Source of the DNA: Chelatococcus caeni
Lineage (GTDB): Bacteria; Pseudomonadota; Alphaproteobacteria; Rhizobiales; Beijerinckiaceae
Reading direction: 5' to 3'
NCBI RefSeq assembly: GCF_014196925.1
Contig: NZ_JACIEN010000001.1
Coordinates: 1,765,070 to 1,829,069, forward strand
DNA length: 64,000 bases
In this document: positions 41,779-50,332 of the stretch, piece after piece
Layout of the letters: every line of letters starts with the position of its first letter
Position numbering within the stretch: position 1 is the first letter of the stretch
Notes under the pieces: model-generated
Databases searched by the model: none
The model's input: the letters and a program-made list of their open reading frames with translations, nothing else
Told to the model about the DNA's origin: nothing
Made by a program: the position numbers and the translations under genes

Positions 41779-43640
41779 CTGGCATCCGGCTGCGCCACCT
41801 CGTCTTCACCGGTCCCAACACCCAGCCTGCCGAACTCAAGTTCGACGACGGGCTCAATATCATCTATGGCGCTTCAAACACCGGCAAGTCATTCACCGCG
41901 AAAGCCATTCTGTTTATGCTGGGGGTTTCCAAGAGCCTACCTGAGACTGAGGAAATCGCCTCTTACGACGCTGCCTGGTTGGGTCTTACGCTGCCCGACA
42001 GCCGCGATGTCACGCTTTACCGCGCTACGAGGGGCGGCCACTTTAGGCTCTATGAAGGTCTAATAAAGAGTGCCGGCACCGCTGACGGCGAGACGCTGCG
42101 TCAACAGCACGATTCCAAGCGCACCGATACGGTCTCGCACCTGCTGCTCGACGCGATGGGGCTTGCTGGCAAGCAAATCGTGCGCGACGGCAATGGCGCA
42201 AAGGACACGCTGTCCATCTACCTACTGTCGCCCTATGCCGTTGTGTCCGAGCAGGACATCATCGCCGAGAGGAGCCCCATCTTTGCCTCGGGAACGCCAT
42301 CTAAGCGCACATTCGAGCAAAATCTCTTCAAGCTCCTCATCACCGGCATCGATGATTCCGCAGCTGTAACGGTCCCGAAGTCCTCAGAACGCAAAGTGGC
42401 TAAGGCCGCCAAGCTCGAGCTGGTGGACGAGATGATCGCTCAGCTCGATGCCGAGCTCGGCGAGGACCCGCCCAAAGAGAAGGAAACCGAGGAGCAACTC
42501 GACAGACTCGACCGGAGTGCCGAAGGCCTGTTCGCCCGGCTGCAGAGTGCCCAGAAGGAGCTGGATAGTCTCGTTAGCGAACGGCGAAGCTCCACCGATC
42601 GTCTCCGCGAGTTGCAGGAACGGGCGGGCGAGCTCGACCTGACGCTGCAGCGCTTCGCCAAACTACGAGCGGTCTACAGCTCAGACCTGCAGCGCCTGCA
42701 GTCGATTGAGGAAGGCGGTTACGTGCTCGTGGCGATGGCCGGCATGGACTGTCCGGTGTGCGGCGCCCCACCCGAGACTCAAAAACACAATCATGCAGCC
42801 GAAGAAATCGCCATGGCCCACAAGGCTGCGGCCGCTGAAGCTCGCAAGATTGAGCTCGAGCAGCGGGAGTTGGCGCAGACCATGACCTCGCTCGAAGCCG
42901 AAGCCGTCGACCTCCGCGGGACCATCAGCCAGCTCAAGGCCGAAATCAAAGAGCTCGAAACAAAAATCGAGGAAGCACGTCCACGTGAGGCCTCGCTACG
43001 AGAAAATTATGAGACGTACGTCTCGGAGCGAGTGGAGATTACTAAAGTCCTCGGCCTCTACCAGCGTCGTGCCAAGCTCGTCGCCCGACGGGCCGAAATC
43101 GACGCCGAGCCAACCAAGCGCGAAGACGATGCGCCACCGGTCGGCCCAGACTCGACCACGTTGTTCAAATTCGCCGAGACGGTGAAGGCTGTGCTAACCG
43201 CCTGGCACTTCCCCAACGCAGACAAGGTTCAGTTTGACGGGAACGCCAACGACATAACCATTGCCGGCAAGAGCCGAGCCGCCAACGGTAAGGGTGTCCG
43301 GGCGATCCTCCATGCCGCCTTCAACGTCGCTGTCATCGTCTATTGTATCGAGAACAAGCTGCCGCACCCGGGCTTCCTCGTCCTCGACACCCCACTGCTC
43401 ACTTATCGCGAGCCGATGACCTCACGGCATGGCGAACTGTCCCAGGACGAGGCGGCGCTCAAGGCGACCAGCCTCGCTGAACACTTTTACGAGCATCTCG
43501 CCAGCCTGAAGAGCGAGGTGCAATTCATTGTTATCGAAAACTCGGATCCGCCCGCTGCCATTCGTGACCTGGCCCGGATCGAAACGTTCACCGGCCTTGA
43601 GGGGAACGGTCGCTTTGGCCTGCTCGCAAGGAGCATCTAA
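41775..43640 (+). CDS. ABC-3C system SMC/RecN-like ABC ATPase
   Basis: A 621-residue ATPase. Walker A is GASNTGKS at residues 32-39. A long coiled coil spans about residues 200-450, interrupted at its tip by CPVCG (C326 and C329, a zinc-hook-like element). The C-terminal head has Walker B GFLVLDTPLL (about 532-541), with its signature region in IAGKSRAANGKGVRAIL. It would sense DNA or a phage structure and license the effector. The DNA is visibly less GC-rich than the phage genes on either side, indicating separate acquisition. Confidence 0.88.
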   Translation: MTGIRLRHLVFTGPNTQPAELKFDDGLNIIYGASNTGKSFTAKAILFMLGVSKSLPETEEIASYDAAWLGLTLPDSRDVTLYRATRGGHFRLYEGLIKSAGTADGETLRQQHDSKRTDTVSHLLLDAMGLAGKQIVRDGNGAKDTLSIYLLSPYAVVSEQDIIAERSPIFASGTPSKRTFEQNLFKLLITGIDDSAAVTVPKSSERKVAKAAKLELVDEMIAQLDAELGEDPPKEKETEEQLDRLDRSAEGLFARLQSAQKELDSLVSERRSSTDRLRELQERAGELDLTLQRFAKLRAVYSSDLQRLQSIEEGGYVLVAMAGMDCPVCGAPPETQKHNHAAEEIAMAHKAAAAEARKIELEQRELAQTMTSLEAEAVDLRGTISQLKAEIKELETKIEEARPREASLRENYETYVSERVEITKVLGLYQRRAKLVARRAEIDAEPTKREDDAPPVGPDSTTLFKFAETVKAVLTAWHFPNADKVQFDGNANDITIAGKSRAANGKGVRAILHAAFNVAVIVYCIENKLPHPGFLVLDTPLLTYREPMTSRHGELSQDEAALKATSLAEHFYEHLASLKSEVQFIVIENSDPPAAIRDLARIETFTGLEGNGRFGLLARSI

Positions 43641-43883
43641 TTTCGCTGCGTCGACCTTGTGAGGTTGGCAGTCGATCTTTGTTTGCTTACGCACGAGCAA
43701 GCCTGCCCACGTCGGCTACGGCTGGTCTCAAAATTCCACCGATCAATAAACAACTAACGTCACCCCGGACGCGCGTCCGGGGCCGCTTCCAGCGCCGTTT
43801 TCGGGATCGTCTCCATCATCCCGAGGCCGGACACTCTGTCAATCAGGCCTCGTCGAGACATCCGAACTCGAGCCGGGGGCCAC
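43641..43883. promoter_or_regulatory. Gap between ABC-3C module and lysis cassette
   Basis: AT-richer DNA (GATCAATAAACAACTAACGT near 43741) leads into a perfect hairpin at 43763-43782 and then to the endolysin gene. It is a plausible place for the lysis/late promoter or for the terminator of the cargo module. Confidence 0.45.
43763..43782. repeat. Phage hairpin element, copy 1
   Basis: CCCCGGACG-CG-CGTCCGGGG, nearly identical to the element at 51636-51655. It lies about 100 bp upstream of the endolysin start. Confidence 0.7.
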
Positions 43884-44738
43884 GTGATTCACGAGAGCCA
43901 GATCAGGGCCATTGCGCCGAACGCCCGCGACGACGTCGTCGCCGTCGTGGTGCGCGACGGCGCCCATGTGCTGACCAGCACGCGCATCGACACCCCGCTG
44001 CGGCTGGCGCACTTCCTGCCGCAGACGGCACACGAGAGCCGCGGCCTCACGCGGCTGGAGGAAGATCTCAGCTACAGCGCACCGCGCCTCATGGAAGTGT
44101 GGCCCAAGCGCTTTCCGACCCTCGCGTCGGCCACGCCCTTCGCCCGCAATCCGCGGGCGCTTGCGAACCGCGTCTACGGCGGCCGGATGGGCAATGTGGA
44201 TCCCGACGACGGCTGGGCGTTCCGCGGGCGCGGGCTCATCGGCCTCACCGGCCGGGCCAACTACCGCCACTACGGCCGCAGGATCGGTGTGGACCTCGAA
44301 GAGGACCCGGACCTCGCGGCCGAGCCTGGCATCGCGTTCCGGCTGGCAGCATCGTTCTTCGCCGAGGCCGGCTGTCGCGAGGCGGCGGATGCCGACGACG
44401 TCGTCGCGGTCACGCGCCGCATCAATGGTGGCACCAATGGGCTCGACGATCGCCGCCAGCTCACCGCCATCGCCCGTGCCATCTTCCTTCCCGGCGAGCT
44501 GCCCGTGCGCACCCTGCGGTCGGGCTGCGCCGGTGTCGACGTGCGCCTGCTCCAGGCCGAGATGGTCGAGCTCGGCATCGAGATCGGCATCGACGGACAG
44601 TTCGGCCCGCGCACCGCGTCCGTCGTGGCGGCGTTCCAGCGGCGCGCGAACCTCTCCGCCACCGGCATCGTCGATGCGGTGACCCGCCGCGCGATCGCGG
44701 ATGCGCTCTTCCTGCAGCGTCACGGTGGCGACGCATGA
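43884..44738 (+). CDS. GH19-type endolysin with C-terminal peptidoglycan-binding domain
   Basis: A 284-residue lytic enzyme, GTG start behind GGGGGCC. The N-terminal glycoside hydrolase 19 domain has E51 in TAHESRG and E59/E60 in [10 protein letters not shown] as catalytic candidates, plus [24 protein letters not shown] and [16 protein letters not shown]_binding_1 repeat follows ([31 protein letters not shown]). It degrades the host wall at lysis. No signal peptide is visible, so it needs the membrane protein encoded next. Confidence 0.93.
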   Translation: MIHESQIRAIAPNARDDVVAVVVRDGAHVLTSTRIDTPLRLAHFLPQTAHESRGLTRLEEDLSYSAPRLMEVWPKRFPTLASATPFARNPRALANRVYGGRMGNVDPDDGWAFRGRGLIGLTGRANYRHYGRRIGVDLEEDPDLAAEPGIAFRLAASFFAEAGCREAADADDVVAVTRRINGGTNGLDDRRQLTAIARAIFLPGELPVRTLRSGCAGVDVRLLQAEMVELGIEIGIDGQFGPRTASVVAAFQRRANLSATGIVDAVTRRAIADALFLQRHGGDA

Positions 44739-45025
44739 GCGAAGGGCTCATCAAGCCGAAGCGCCATTTCACGCGCGGGCTGACGATCGGCACGCTCGTG
44801 CCGGCGTGGACGTGCATCGCCTGGGCGATGTGGCTCGGCGATCGTATGGCCGAGGCCGTGGTGCCGCCCATGATGATGCTGATCGCCGCGACCCTCGGCG
44901 TCTACCAGGGCGTCGGCCATCTCGACCTGCGCGGCCAGTTGGGCGCCGGCCGGCGCGGCCGGCCGCCCTACGACCGTGACGACAGGTTCGACCTCGGCCG
45001 CCACGACCGGGAGCAACAGCCATGA
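44735..45025 (+). CDS. Holin-like phage membrane protein
   Basis: A 96-residue protein with two hydrophobic helices ([18 protein letters not shown] and [19 protein letters not shown]) and a basic/acidic tail. Its place between endolysin and Rz makes a holin or related lysis role likely, though no holin family is recognised. ATGA overlaps on both sides. Confidence 0.65.
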   Translation: MSEGLIKPKRHFTRGLTIGTLVPAWTCIAWAMWLGDRMAEAVVPPMMMLIAATLGVYQGVGHLDLRGQLGAGRRGRPPYDRDDRFDLGRHDREQQP

Positions 45026-45414
45026 TCGCCGCCATCGGCACCTATCTCGCGCAGCGCCTCGGCCGGGCGGGCGCCATCGCCCTCGCGGTTGCGGCGCTCC
45101 TCGCTGTCGCCGGCCTCGGCGCGTGGCGGGCGACGGCCACGATCGAGCGCCTGGTCAACGACGCGGCGACGCAGGCGCGCGCGGCGCGGGATGCGCATTG
45201 GCGGGCCGAGATCGAAGCGTCCAACGCAAAGGTCGCGGCCATGCGCCTGCAGCAGGTCGAGGCAGCCATGCAGGCCGAGAAGTCTCTGCGCGACGCGAAA
45301 CAGCAGTTCGAAGCGGATTTGAAGGAGCTGGAGGAGGCAAATGCGGCCCTTGCTGGTGGCGATGATGGCGGCCTGGGGCGCGATCGCGTCCGGCTGCTCA
45401 ACGGCGCCCGGTGA
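45022..45414 (+). CDS. Rz-like inner-membrane spanin
   Basis: A 130-residue protein with one N-terminal transmembrane helix (AIALAVAALLAVAGLGAW) and a long periplasmic coiled coil (RAARDAHWRAEIEASNAKVA through FEADLKELEEANAAL). This layout, and the lipoprotein gene overlapping its 3' end, is diagnostic of an i-spanin that helps disrupt the outer membrane. Confidence 0.8.
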   Translation: MIAAIGTYLAQRLGRAGAIALAVAALLAVAGLGAWRATATIERLVNDAATQARAARDAHWRAEIEASNAKVAAMRLQQVEAAMQAEKSLRDAKQQFEADLKELEEANAALAGGDDGGLGRDRVRLLNGAR

Positions 45415-45619
45415 TCCCGTGATCCGGACGGAGCTGGTGCGGCCGAGCCTGCCGCCCGCCGCGCGCGAGCCGTGCCCGGCGCCGGTCCCACTCCCCGATC
45501 GCAGCATCACCTCGGGCGAGGTGACCCGCTGGTGGGGCCGCGATCGTGCCGAGCTGCGCGCTTGCGAGCAGCGGCGCGCCGCGGCCGTCGCCGCTATCGA
45601 CGGGAGCGCCTCCCCGTGA
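45341..45619 (+). CDS. Rz1-like outer-membrane lipoprotein spanin
   Basis: A 92-residue proline-rich lipoprotein whose signal ends at a lipobox (AIASGC, acylated C19). Mature part PSLPPAAREPCPAPVPLP. Its start lies inside the Rz-like gene in another frame (74-bp overlap), the normal arrangement for overlapping Rz/Rz1 pairs. It would pair with Rz across the periplasm. Confidence 0.8.
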   Translation: MRPLLVAMMAAWGAIASGCSTAPGDPVIRTELVRPSLPPAAREPCPAPVPLPDRSITSGEVTRWWGRDRAELRACEQRRAAAVAAIDGSASP

Positions 45620-45945
45620 GCGAGCTGATGATTTTCATCCAGGCCTACGGCGGGGCGCTGGCGCTCCTCGGCTCGATCGCGGTGATCCTGCTCTCTTCGA
45701 AGTTCGTGACGCGCGACCAACTGGCCGCGAGCAACAAGCGCATCGACGACATCGAGGACCGGCTCATCACACTGGAAGGTGAGATGCGCCACCTGCCCGA
45801 CAAGGACGTCTCCCACCGCATGGAGCTGGCCATCAAGGAGATGCAGGGCGACATCAGCGTGCTGGCCGAGCGCCTCAAGCCCGTCGCCGAAATCAGCCGG
45901 CGGCTGCAGGAACTCTTCCTCGAACAGGCGAAGGGCAGATCATGA
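45616..45945 (+). CDS. DUF2730 family phage protein
   Basis: A 109-residue protein, GTG start overlapping the Rz1 stop. One transmembrane helix (IQAYGGALALLGSIAVILLS) then a coiled coil (RIDDIEDRLITLEGEMRHLP). Matches the DUF2730 type found in Mu-like phages between lysis and packaging genes. Function unknown. Confidence 0.82.
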   Translation: MSELMIFIQAYGGALALLGSIAVILLSSKFVTRDQLAASNKRIDDIEDRLITLEGEMRHLPDKDVSHRMELAIKEMQGDISVLAERLKPVAEISRRLQELFLEQAKGRS

Positions 45946-46241
45946 ACCTGATGGACCGGCTCATCCGTGAGGAGGCGCGCCTCATCATCCTGCGCGCGCT
46001 CGACGAGCAGGCCGACCGGCGCCTCAACAGCGAGCTGCTGCGCCTCGCCCTCGAGTCGTTCGGCATCACCAAGACCCGCGAGTGGGTGCACGAGGAGCTG
46101 CGCTGGCTCGCCGATCTCGGCGCGGTGGCCGTCGTCGAGGCCGGCACCGTGCGGGTGGCGAGCCTCACCTCCAAGGGCGCCGACCATGTCGCCCGGCGCA
46201 TCGTGATCGAGGGCGTCAAGCGCCCCTCGCCGGAGGCCTGA
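45942..46241 (+). CDS. Mu-like phage winged-helix protein (VpaChn25_0724-type)
   Basis: A 99-residue protein with a winged-helix-like fold: LIILRALDEQADRRLNSELL, SFGITKTREWVHEELRWLAD, VRVASLTSKGADHVARR. It occupies the slot just upstream of gp27 in Mu-like phages. The role is unknown; a small DNA-binding or packaging accessory is possible. ATGA overlap upstream. Confidence 0.78.
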   Translation: MNLMDRLIREEARLIILRALDEQADRRLNSELLRLALESFGITKTREWVHEELRWLADLGAVAVVEAGTVRVASLTSKGADHVARRIVIEGVKRPSPEA

Positions 46242-46243
46242 TC

Positions 46244-46819
46244 ATGGCACGCGGACGCGGCCGCCTGTCGTCGATCGACCTTCTGCCGCCCGAGGCCGAG
46301 GAGGATGTCGCCTGGGCATTCGCGCAGCTGCGCGAGCGCAAGATGACCCAGGAGGAGATCCGCGAGCAGCTCAACCTGCGGCTCAAGCTCAAGGGCATCG
46401 ACGCGATCAGCTCCTCGGCGTTCAACAGGGCTGCGGTGCGCACCGCGCGCATGGCCCACCGCCTGGGCGAGGTGCGCGAGATCGCCAGCGCCCTTGCCAC
46501 GAAGTTCGAGGATGGCGGCGACGAGAAACTGACGCTGCTCGTCAGCGAGACCATCAAGAGCCTCGTGTTCGAGCTGCTCGAAAACGCCGGCAACCTGAAG
46601 GCGACGCCGCTCACGGCCGAGATGGTGGCGAACCTCGCCACCGCCGTCGCCTCGGCCGAGCGCGCGAAGAAGATCTCGGCCGACACCCGCAAGATCATCG
46701 AGAAGGACTTCCGCAAGAAGGTCGACGATGCCGTCGACAAGGTCGGCGCCTTCAAGGGGCTCAGCCCGGAAGCGAAGGAGGACTTCAAGCGCGAGTTGTT
46801 CGGGGTCCGCGATGGCTGA
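46244..46819 (+). CDS. DUF3486 family protein (Mu gp27, small terminase candidate)
   Basis: A 191-residue helical protein starting MARGRGRLSSIDLLPPEAEE after CGGAGG. KMTQEEIREQLNLRLKLKGI with the following SSAFNRAAVRTARM is the family pattern. In Mu this protein lies directly before the large terminase and probably acts as the packaging small subunit. It overlaps terL by 8 bp. Confidence 0.87.
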   Translation: MARGRGRLSSIDLLPPEAEEDVAWAFAQLRERKMTQEEIREQLNLRLKLKGIDAISSSAFNRAAVRTARMAHRLGEVREIASALATKFEDGGDEKLTLLVSETIKSLVFELLENAGNLKATPLTAEMVANLATAVASAERAKKISADTRKIIEKDFRKKVDDAVDKVGAFKGLSPEAKEDFKRELFGVRDG

Positions 46820-48542
46820 CGGGGACATCCTCAAGGCCGCCGGCAAGGCGATCCGCAAAGGCCTGCGCGACGGGATCACGACGGCCGCTGCCGCTTCGAT
46901 CGCCATCACCGCCGCGACCGCCGACATCACGGCGCGGCCGACACGCGACGAGTGGGTATTCATCCGCACCCAGCAGGGCCGCGCCACCGCGGCCGACTGG
47001 CGCGAGACCACGGTCCTGCTCGGCTATCAGGCCCGCATCGTCCTGGCGTGCGAGCAGTACGACGTCGTTTTCGTCGAGAAGAGCCGGCGCACCGGCGCCA
47101 CGTGGGGTGCCGCCGCCGACGCTGTCCTGCGCTCGGCGAGCCCGCGCAATAACGGCGGCATGGACACCCTGTACATGGGAACGTCCCATGACATGGCGAA
47201 GGAGTTCATCGACGCCGCCGCCATGTGGGCGCGCCTGTTCGAAAAGGTCTGCGCCGGCATCTCGGAGACGATCTTCGACGACGGGTCCGAGAAGGGCATC
47301 CAGGCGCTCAAGATCGATTTCGCGTCGGGCTTCTCCATCGTCGCCCTGTCGTCGAAGCCGCGTTCGCTGCGCGGCCGGCAGGGCTTCGCCATCCTCGACG
47401 AGGCCGCCTTCGTCGACAACCTCGCCGAGTTGCTGAAGGCCGCGATGGCCTTCCTCATGTGGGGCGGCAAGGTGCTGGTCATCAGCACCCACAACGGCGC
47501 CGACAATCCGTTCAACCAGGTCATCACCGATATCCGCGCCGGCCGCGTCAATTACGGCCTGGTGCGCTTCGACCTCGACGATGCGCTTCGTGACGGGCTG
47601 TTCGAGCGCATGTGCCTTGTCAATTCGCACAAGCACGGCGAGTGGACCCCGGAGAAGGAGGCGGACTGGCGCGAGAAGCTCGTCAGCGACTATCGCGATG
47701 GGGCCGACGAGGAGCTGTACTGCATCCCGAGCCAGGGCTCGGGCGCGTGGCTGCCGTCGCCCCTGATCGAGGCGCGCATGGTGGATGCGCCGATCCTGCG
47801 GCTGTCGTTCCCCGAGTCGTTCGCCCTGGAACCGGAGCACATCCGCAAGGCGACGGTGCAGCGCTGGATCGAGGAGGAGCTGCTGCCCGTAATGCGGGCG
47901 ACGCTCGATCCGACGCTGATGACCGGGTTCGGCATGGACGTCGGCCGCCACCGCGACCTCACGGTGATGTGCCCGATGCAGATCAGCCGGCTGATGCGCC
48001 GCGTGGTGCCGTTCATGGTCGAGCTGCAGCGCGTGCCCTTCCAGCAGCAGGAGCAGATCCGCGACGCCCTCGTCGCTGGCCTGCCGCGCTTCATCGGCGG
48101 CCGGACGGACGCCACCGGCATCGGCGCCAGCCTCGCCGAGAGCGGCATGCAGAAATTCGGGCAGCGCATGGTCGAGGTGAAGTTCTCGACCGAATGGTAC
48201 CGGGTCGAGATGCCGCCGGTTAAAGCGGCCTTTGAAGACGACATGATCGCCGTTCCAAGGGACGCCGAGGTGTCGGCGGACCTGCGCGCCTTCAAGGTCA
48301 TCAAAGGCATCGCGACCTTGCCCGCCCTGCGTACCACCACGGCCACGGGCGGCACGCGGCACGGCGACGCCGGCATCGCCATCGTGCTCGCCTATTCGGC
48401 GACGCGCCAGCCGTTCGAGGCCTACGGCTACGAGAGCGCCCAGCCGGGCGCGGACGCGGAGTACGAGCGGCGCCGGCGGCTGCGCCCGGTCGATTCCTAT
48501 CGCGACAACATGATGCCCGGCCGGAACGACGGCCTTTGGTGA
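46812..48542 (+). CDS. Terminase large subunit (Mu gp28)
   Basis: A 576-residue packaging motor. The ATPase Walker A-like element is EKSRRTGATW (residues 89-98), Walker B is FAILDEAAF, with STHNGADNPFN as coupling motif. The C-terminal RNase-H-like nuclease begins at MDVGRHRDLTVM and includes DATGIG and HGDAGIAIVLAY. It cuts and packages the genome headful, including host flank as in Mu. First of the head genes. Confidence 0.93.
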   Translation: MADGDILKAAGKAIRKGLRDGITTAAAASIAITAATADITARPTRDEWVFIRTQQGRATAADWRETTVLLGYQARIVLACEQYDVVFVEKSRRTGATWGAAADAVLRSASPRNNGGMDTLYMGTSHDMAKEFIDAAAMWARLFEKVCAGISETIFDDGSEKGIQALKIDFASGFSIVALSSKPRSLRGRQGFAILDEAAFVDNLAELLKAAMAFLMWGGKVLVISTHNGADNPFNQVITDIRAGRVNYGLVRFDLDDALRDGLFERMCLVNSHKHGEWTPEKEADWREKLVSDYRDGADEELYCIPSQGSGAWLPSPLIEARMVDAPILRLSFPESFALEPEHIRKATVQRWIEEELLPVMRATLDPTLMTGFGMDVGRHRDLTVMCPMQISRLMRRVVPFMVELQRVPFQQQEQIRDALVAGLPRFIGGRTDATGIGASLAESGMQKFGQRMVEVKFSTEWYRVEMPPVKAAFEDDMIAVPRDAEVSADLRAFKVIKGIATLPALRTTTATGGTRHGDAGIAIVLAYSATRQPFEAYGYESAQPGADAEYERRRRLRPVDSYRDNMMPGRNDGLW

Positions 48543-48551
48543 GGTGCGGTG

Positions 48552-50207
48552 ATGGCTGACAAACCCGGGCTGGTCGACTGGACCGGCGTCCCTATCCGCA
48601 GCCGGCGCGAACTCGAGCGCGAGGAGGCCGTGCCGAGCGTCACCGGCATCCAGCACAGGTTCGACGAGACCGTCGCCTCCGGCCTGACGCCCGCCCGGCT
48701 GGCGTCGTCCCTGCGCGATGCCGCCGCCGGCGACATGTACGACTTCCTGACCCTCGCCGAGGAGATGGAGGAGCGCGAGCTGCACTATCGCTACGTGCTG
48801 GAGACCCGGAAGAACGGCGTCACATCGCTCAACGTCCAGGTCGACCCGGCAAGCGAGAACGCCCGCGACGTCGAGATCGCCGACTTCCTGCGCAACGAGT
48901 TGGTCGAGACGCCGGCCTTCCAGCAACTGCCCGACATGCTCGTCGACGGTCTCGCCAAGGGCTATTCCGTCGTCGAGATGGTCTGGCGGACGGGCAACCG
49001 CTGGGTGCCGGAGCGGTTCATCTGGCGCGACCCGCGCCTGTTCCACTTCGACCGCGAGACCCGGCGCGCGTTTCGCCTGCGCATCCAGGCCGAACCGGAC
49101 GGCCGGCCGCTCACGCCGCTGAAGTACCTCACGCACGTTCCGCTCCTGAAGATGGGCCTGCCGGCGCGCAACGGGCTCGCGCGCATCGCGGCCTGGGCGT
49201 TCATGTTCAAGAGCTTCAGCATGCGGGACTGGGCGCAGTTCCTCGAAGTCTACGGCATGCCGCTGCGCCTCGGGAAATACGGGCCGGGCTCGTCGAAAGA
49301 GGACCGCGCCGTCCTGCTCGCCGCCGTGCGCCGCCTCGGCCGCGATGCCGCCGCGATCGTTCCCGAGGGCATGAACATCGAGTTCGTGGAGCCGAAGGGC
49401 TTTTCGGACCGACCGTTCGAGGGCCACGCGCGCTTCATCGACGAGCAAATGTCGAAGCTGATCATCGGCAAGCCCGGCGACGGCACCGCCTCGTCCCGTG
49501 CCGGCGAGGAGACGCTCGACAAGGTCCGCATCGACATCAAGCGCTCCGACACGCGGGATCTGCAGCTGACGCTCATGCAGCAGCTCATCATCCCCGTGGT
49601 GCAGCTCAACTTCGGGCCGCAGGTAGCCTATCCCAAGGTGCACTTCCCGATCCCCGAGCGGAAGGATTTGCAGGTCTGGTCGAATGCGGTGACCTCGCTC
49701 GTCGACCGGGGGCTCGAAGTCGAGCAGTCCCAGGTCTACGACGTGCTCGGCCTGAAGGAGCCGGCCAAGGGCGCCAAGCTGCTCACGGCCGGGCAGGCTC
49801 GCGCCGCGCCCCAGGTGCCGGTGGAGAAGGCCAGCGCCATAGGGCGCGCGGGAGCGCGCCCGTCTGTGGATGGGGACGCCCCGCCGGGGCGCGGGGCTAT
49901 GCCGTCCCGCTATCGCCTCGACCCGCGCGTGTGCCCGGCCTGTGGCCCGGCGCGGCTGCAGGCGGACGGCGGCGAGGACCAGGACGAGATCGACGCGCTC
50001 GTCGCGGCCGAGCTGGACGGTTGGCGCCCGGTCATGGATCCGATCCTGCAGGCCGTCCGCGCGGCGGCCGAGGACGCGCGCGACTATGACGAGTTCCTCG
50101 CCTCCCTCGACCGGCTTGACGGGCAGCTGCCGGTGGACGGGCTCGCCCGCCGGATCGCGGTCCTGAACATGATCGGCAGGGGGCGCGGCGATGCGGGAGA
50201 GGAGTGA
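48552..50207 (+). CDS. Portal protein, DUF935 family (Mu gp29)
   Basis: A protein of about 551 residues; the ATG is preferred over the adjacent GTG. DUF935 features: YDFLTLAEEMEERELHYRYV, PASENARDVEIADFLRNELV, GYSVVEMVWRTGNRWVPERF, MRDWAQFLEVYGMPLRLGKY. The C-terminal part has an insert with CPACGPARLQ and an acidic region. It forms the dodecameric DNA channel at the head vertex. Confidence 0.93.
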   Translation: MADKPGLVDWTGVPIRSRRELEREEAVPSVTGIQHRFDETVASGLTPARLASSLRDAAAGDMYDFLTLAEEMEERELHYRYVLETRKNGVTSLNVQVDPASENARDVEIADFLRNELVETPAFQQLPDMLVDGLAKGYSVVEMVWRTGNRWVPERFIWRDPRLFHFDRETRRAFRLRIQAEPDGRPLTPLKYLTHVPLLKMGLPARNGLARIAAWAFMFKSFSMRDWAQFLEVYGMPLRLGKYGPGSSKEDRAVLLAAVRRLGRDAAAIVPEGMNIEFVEPKGFSDRPFEGHARFIDEQMSKLIIGKPGDGTASSRAGEETLDKVRIDIKRSDTRDLQLTLMQQLIIPVVQLNFGPQVAYPKVHFPIPERKDLQVWSNAVTSLVDRGLEVEQSQVYDVLGLKEPAKGAKLLTAGQARAAPQVPVEKASAIGRAGARPSVDGDAPPGRGAMPSRYRLDPRVCPACGPARLQADGGEDQDEIDALVAAELDGWRPVMDPILQAVRAAAEDARDYDEFLASLDRLDGQLPVDGLARRIAVLNMIGRGRGDAGEE

Positions 50208-50332
50208 GGGGCGCAGCGCCGCCGTTAAAGGGGTTTTGAAGCCCCTGGGGGCGCCTCTTCGGGCCGGCGCGCCCATCGGGCCGTCCCGGAAGTCCTCGCG
50301 CGCCGGTGGGCGCCCGTCCGGCGGGGCCGCTC

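Noticed and set aside
46785..50276. A 1163-codon open frame on the minus strand
   Set aside because: It is the complement of the terminase, portal and F genes; composition (Arg/His/Asp/Gly runs) is typical of a GC-rich shadow frame and no ribosome-binding site or domain is seen.
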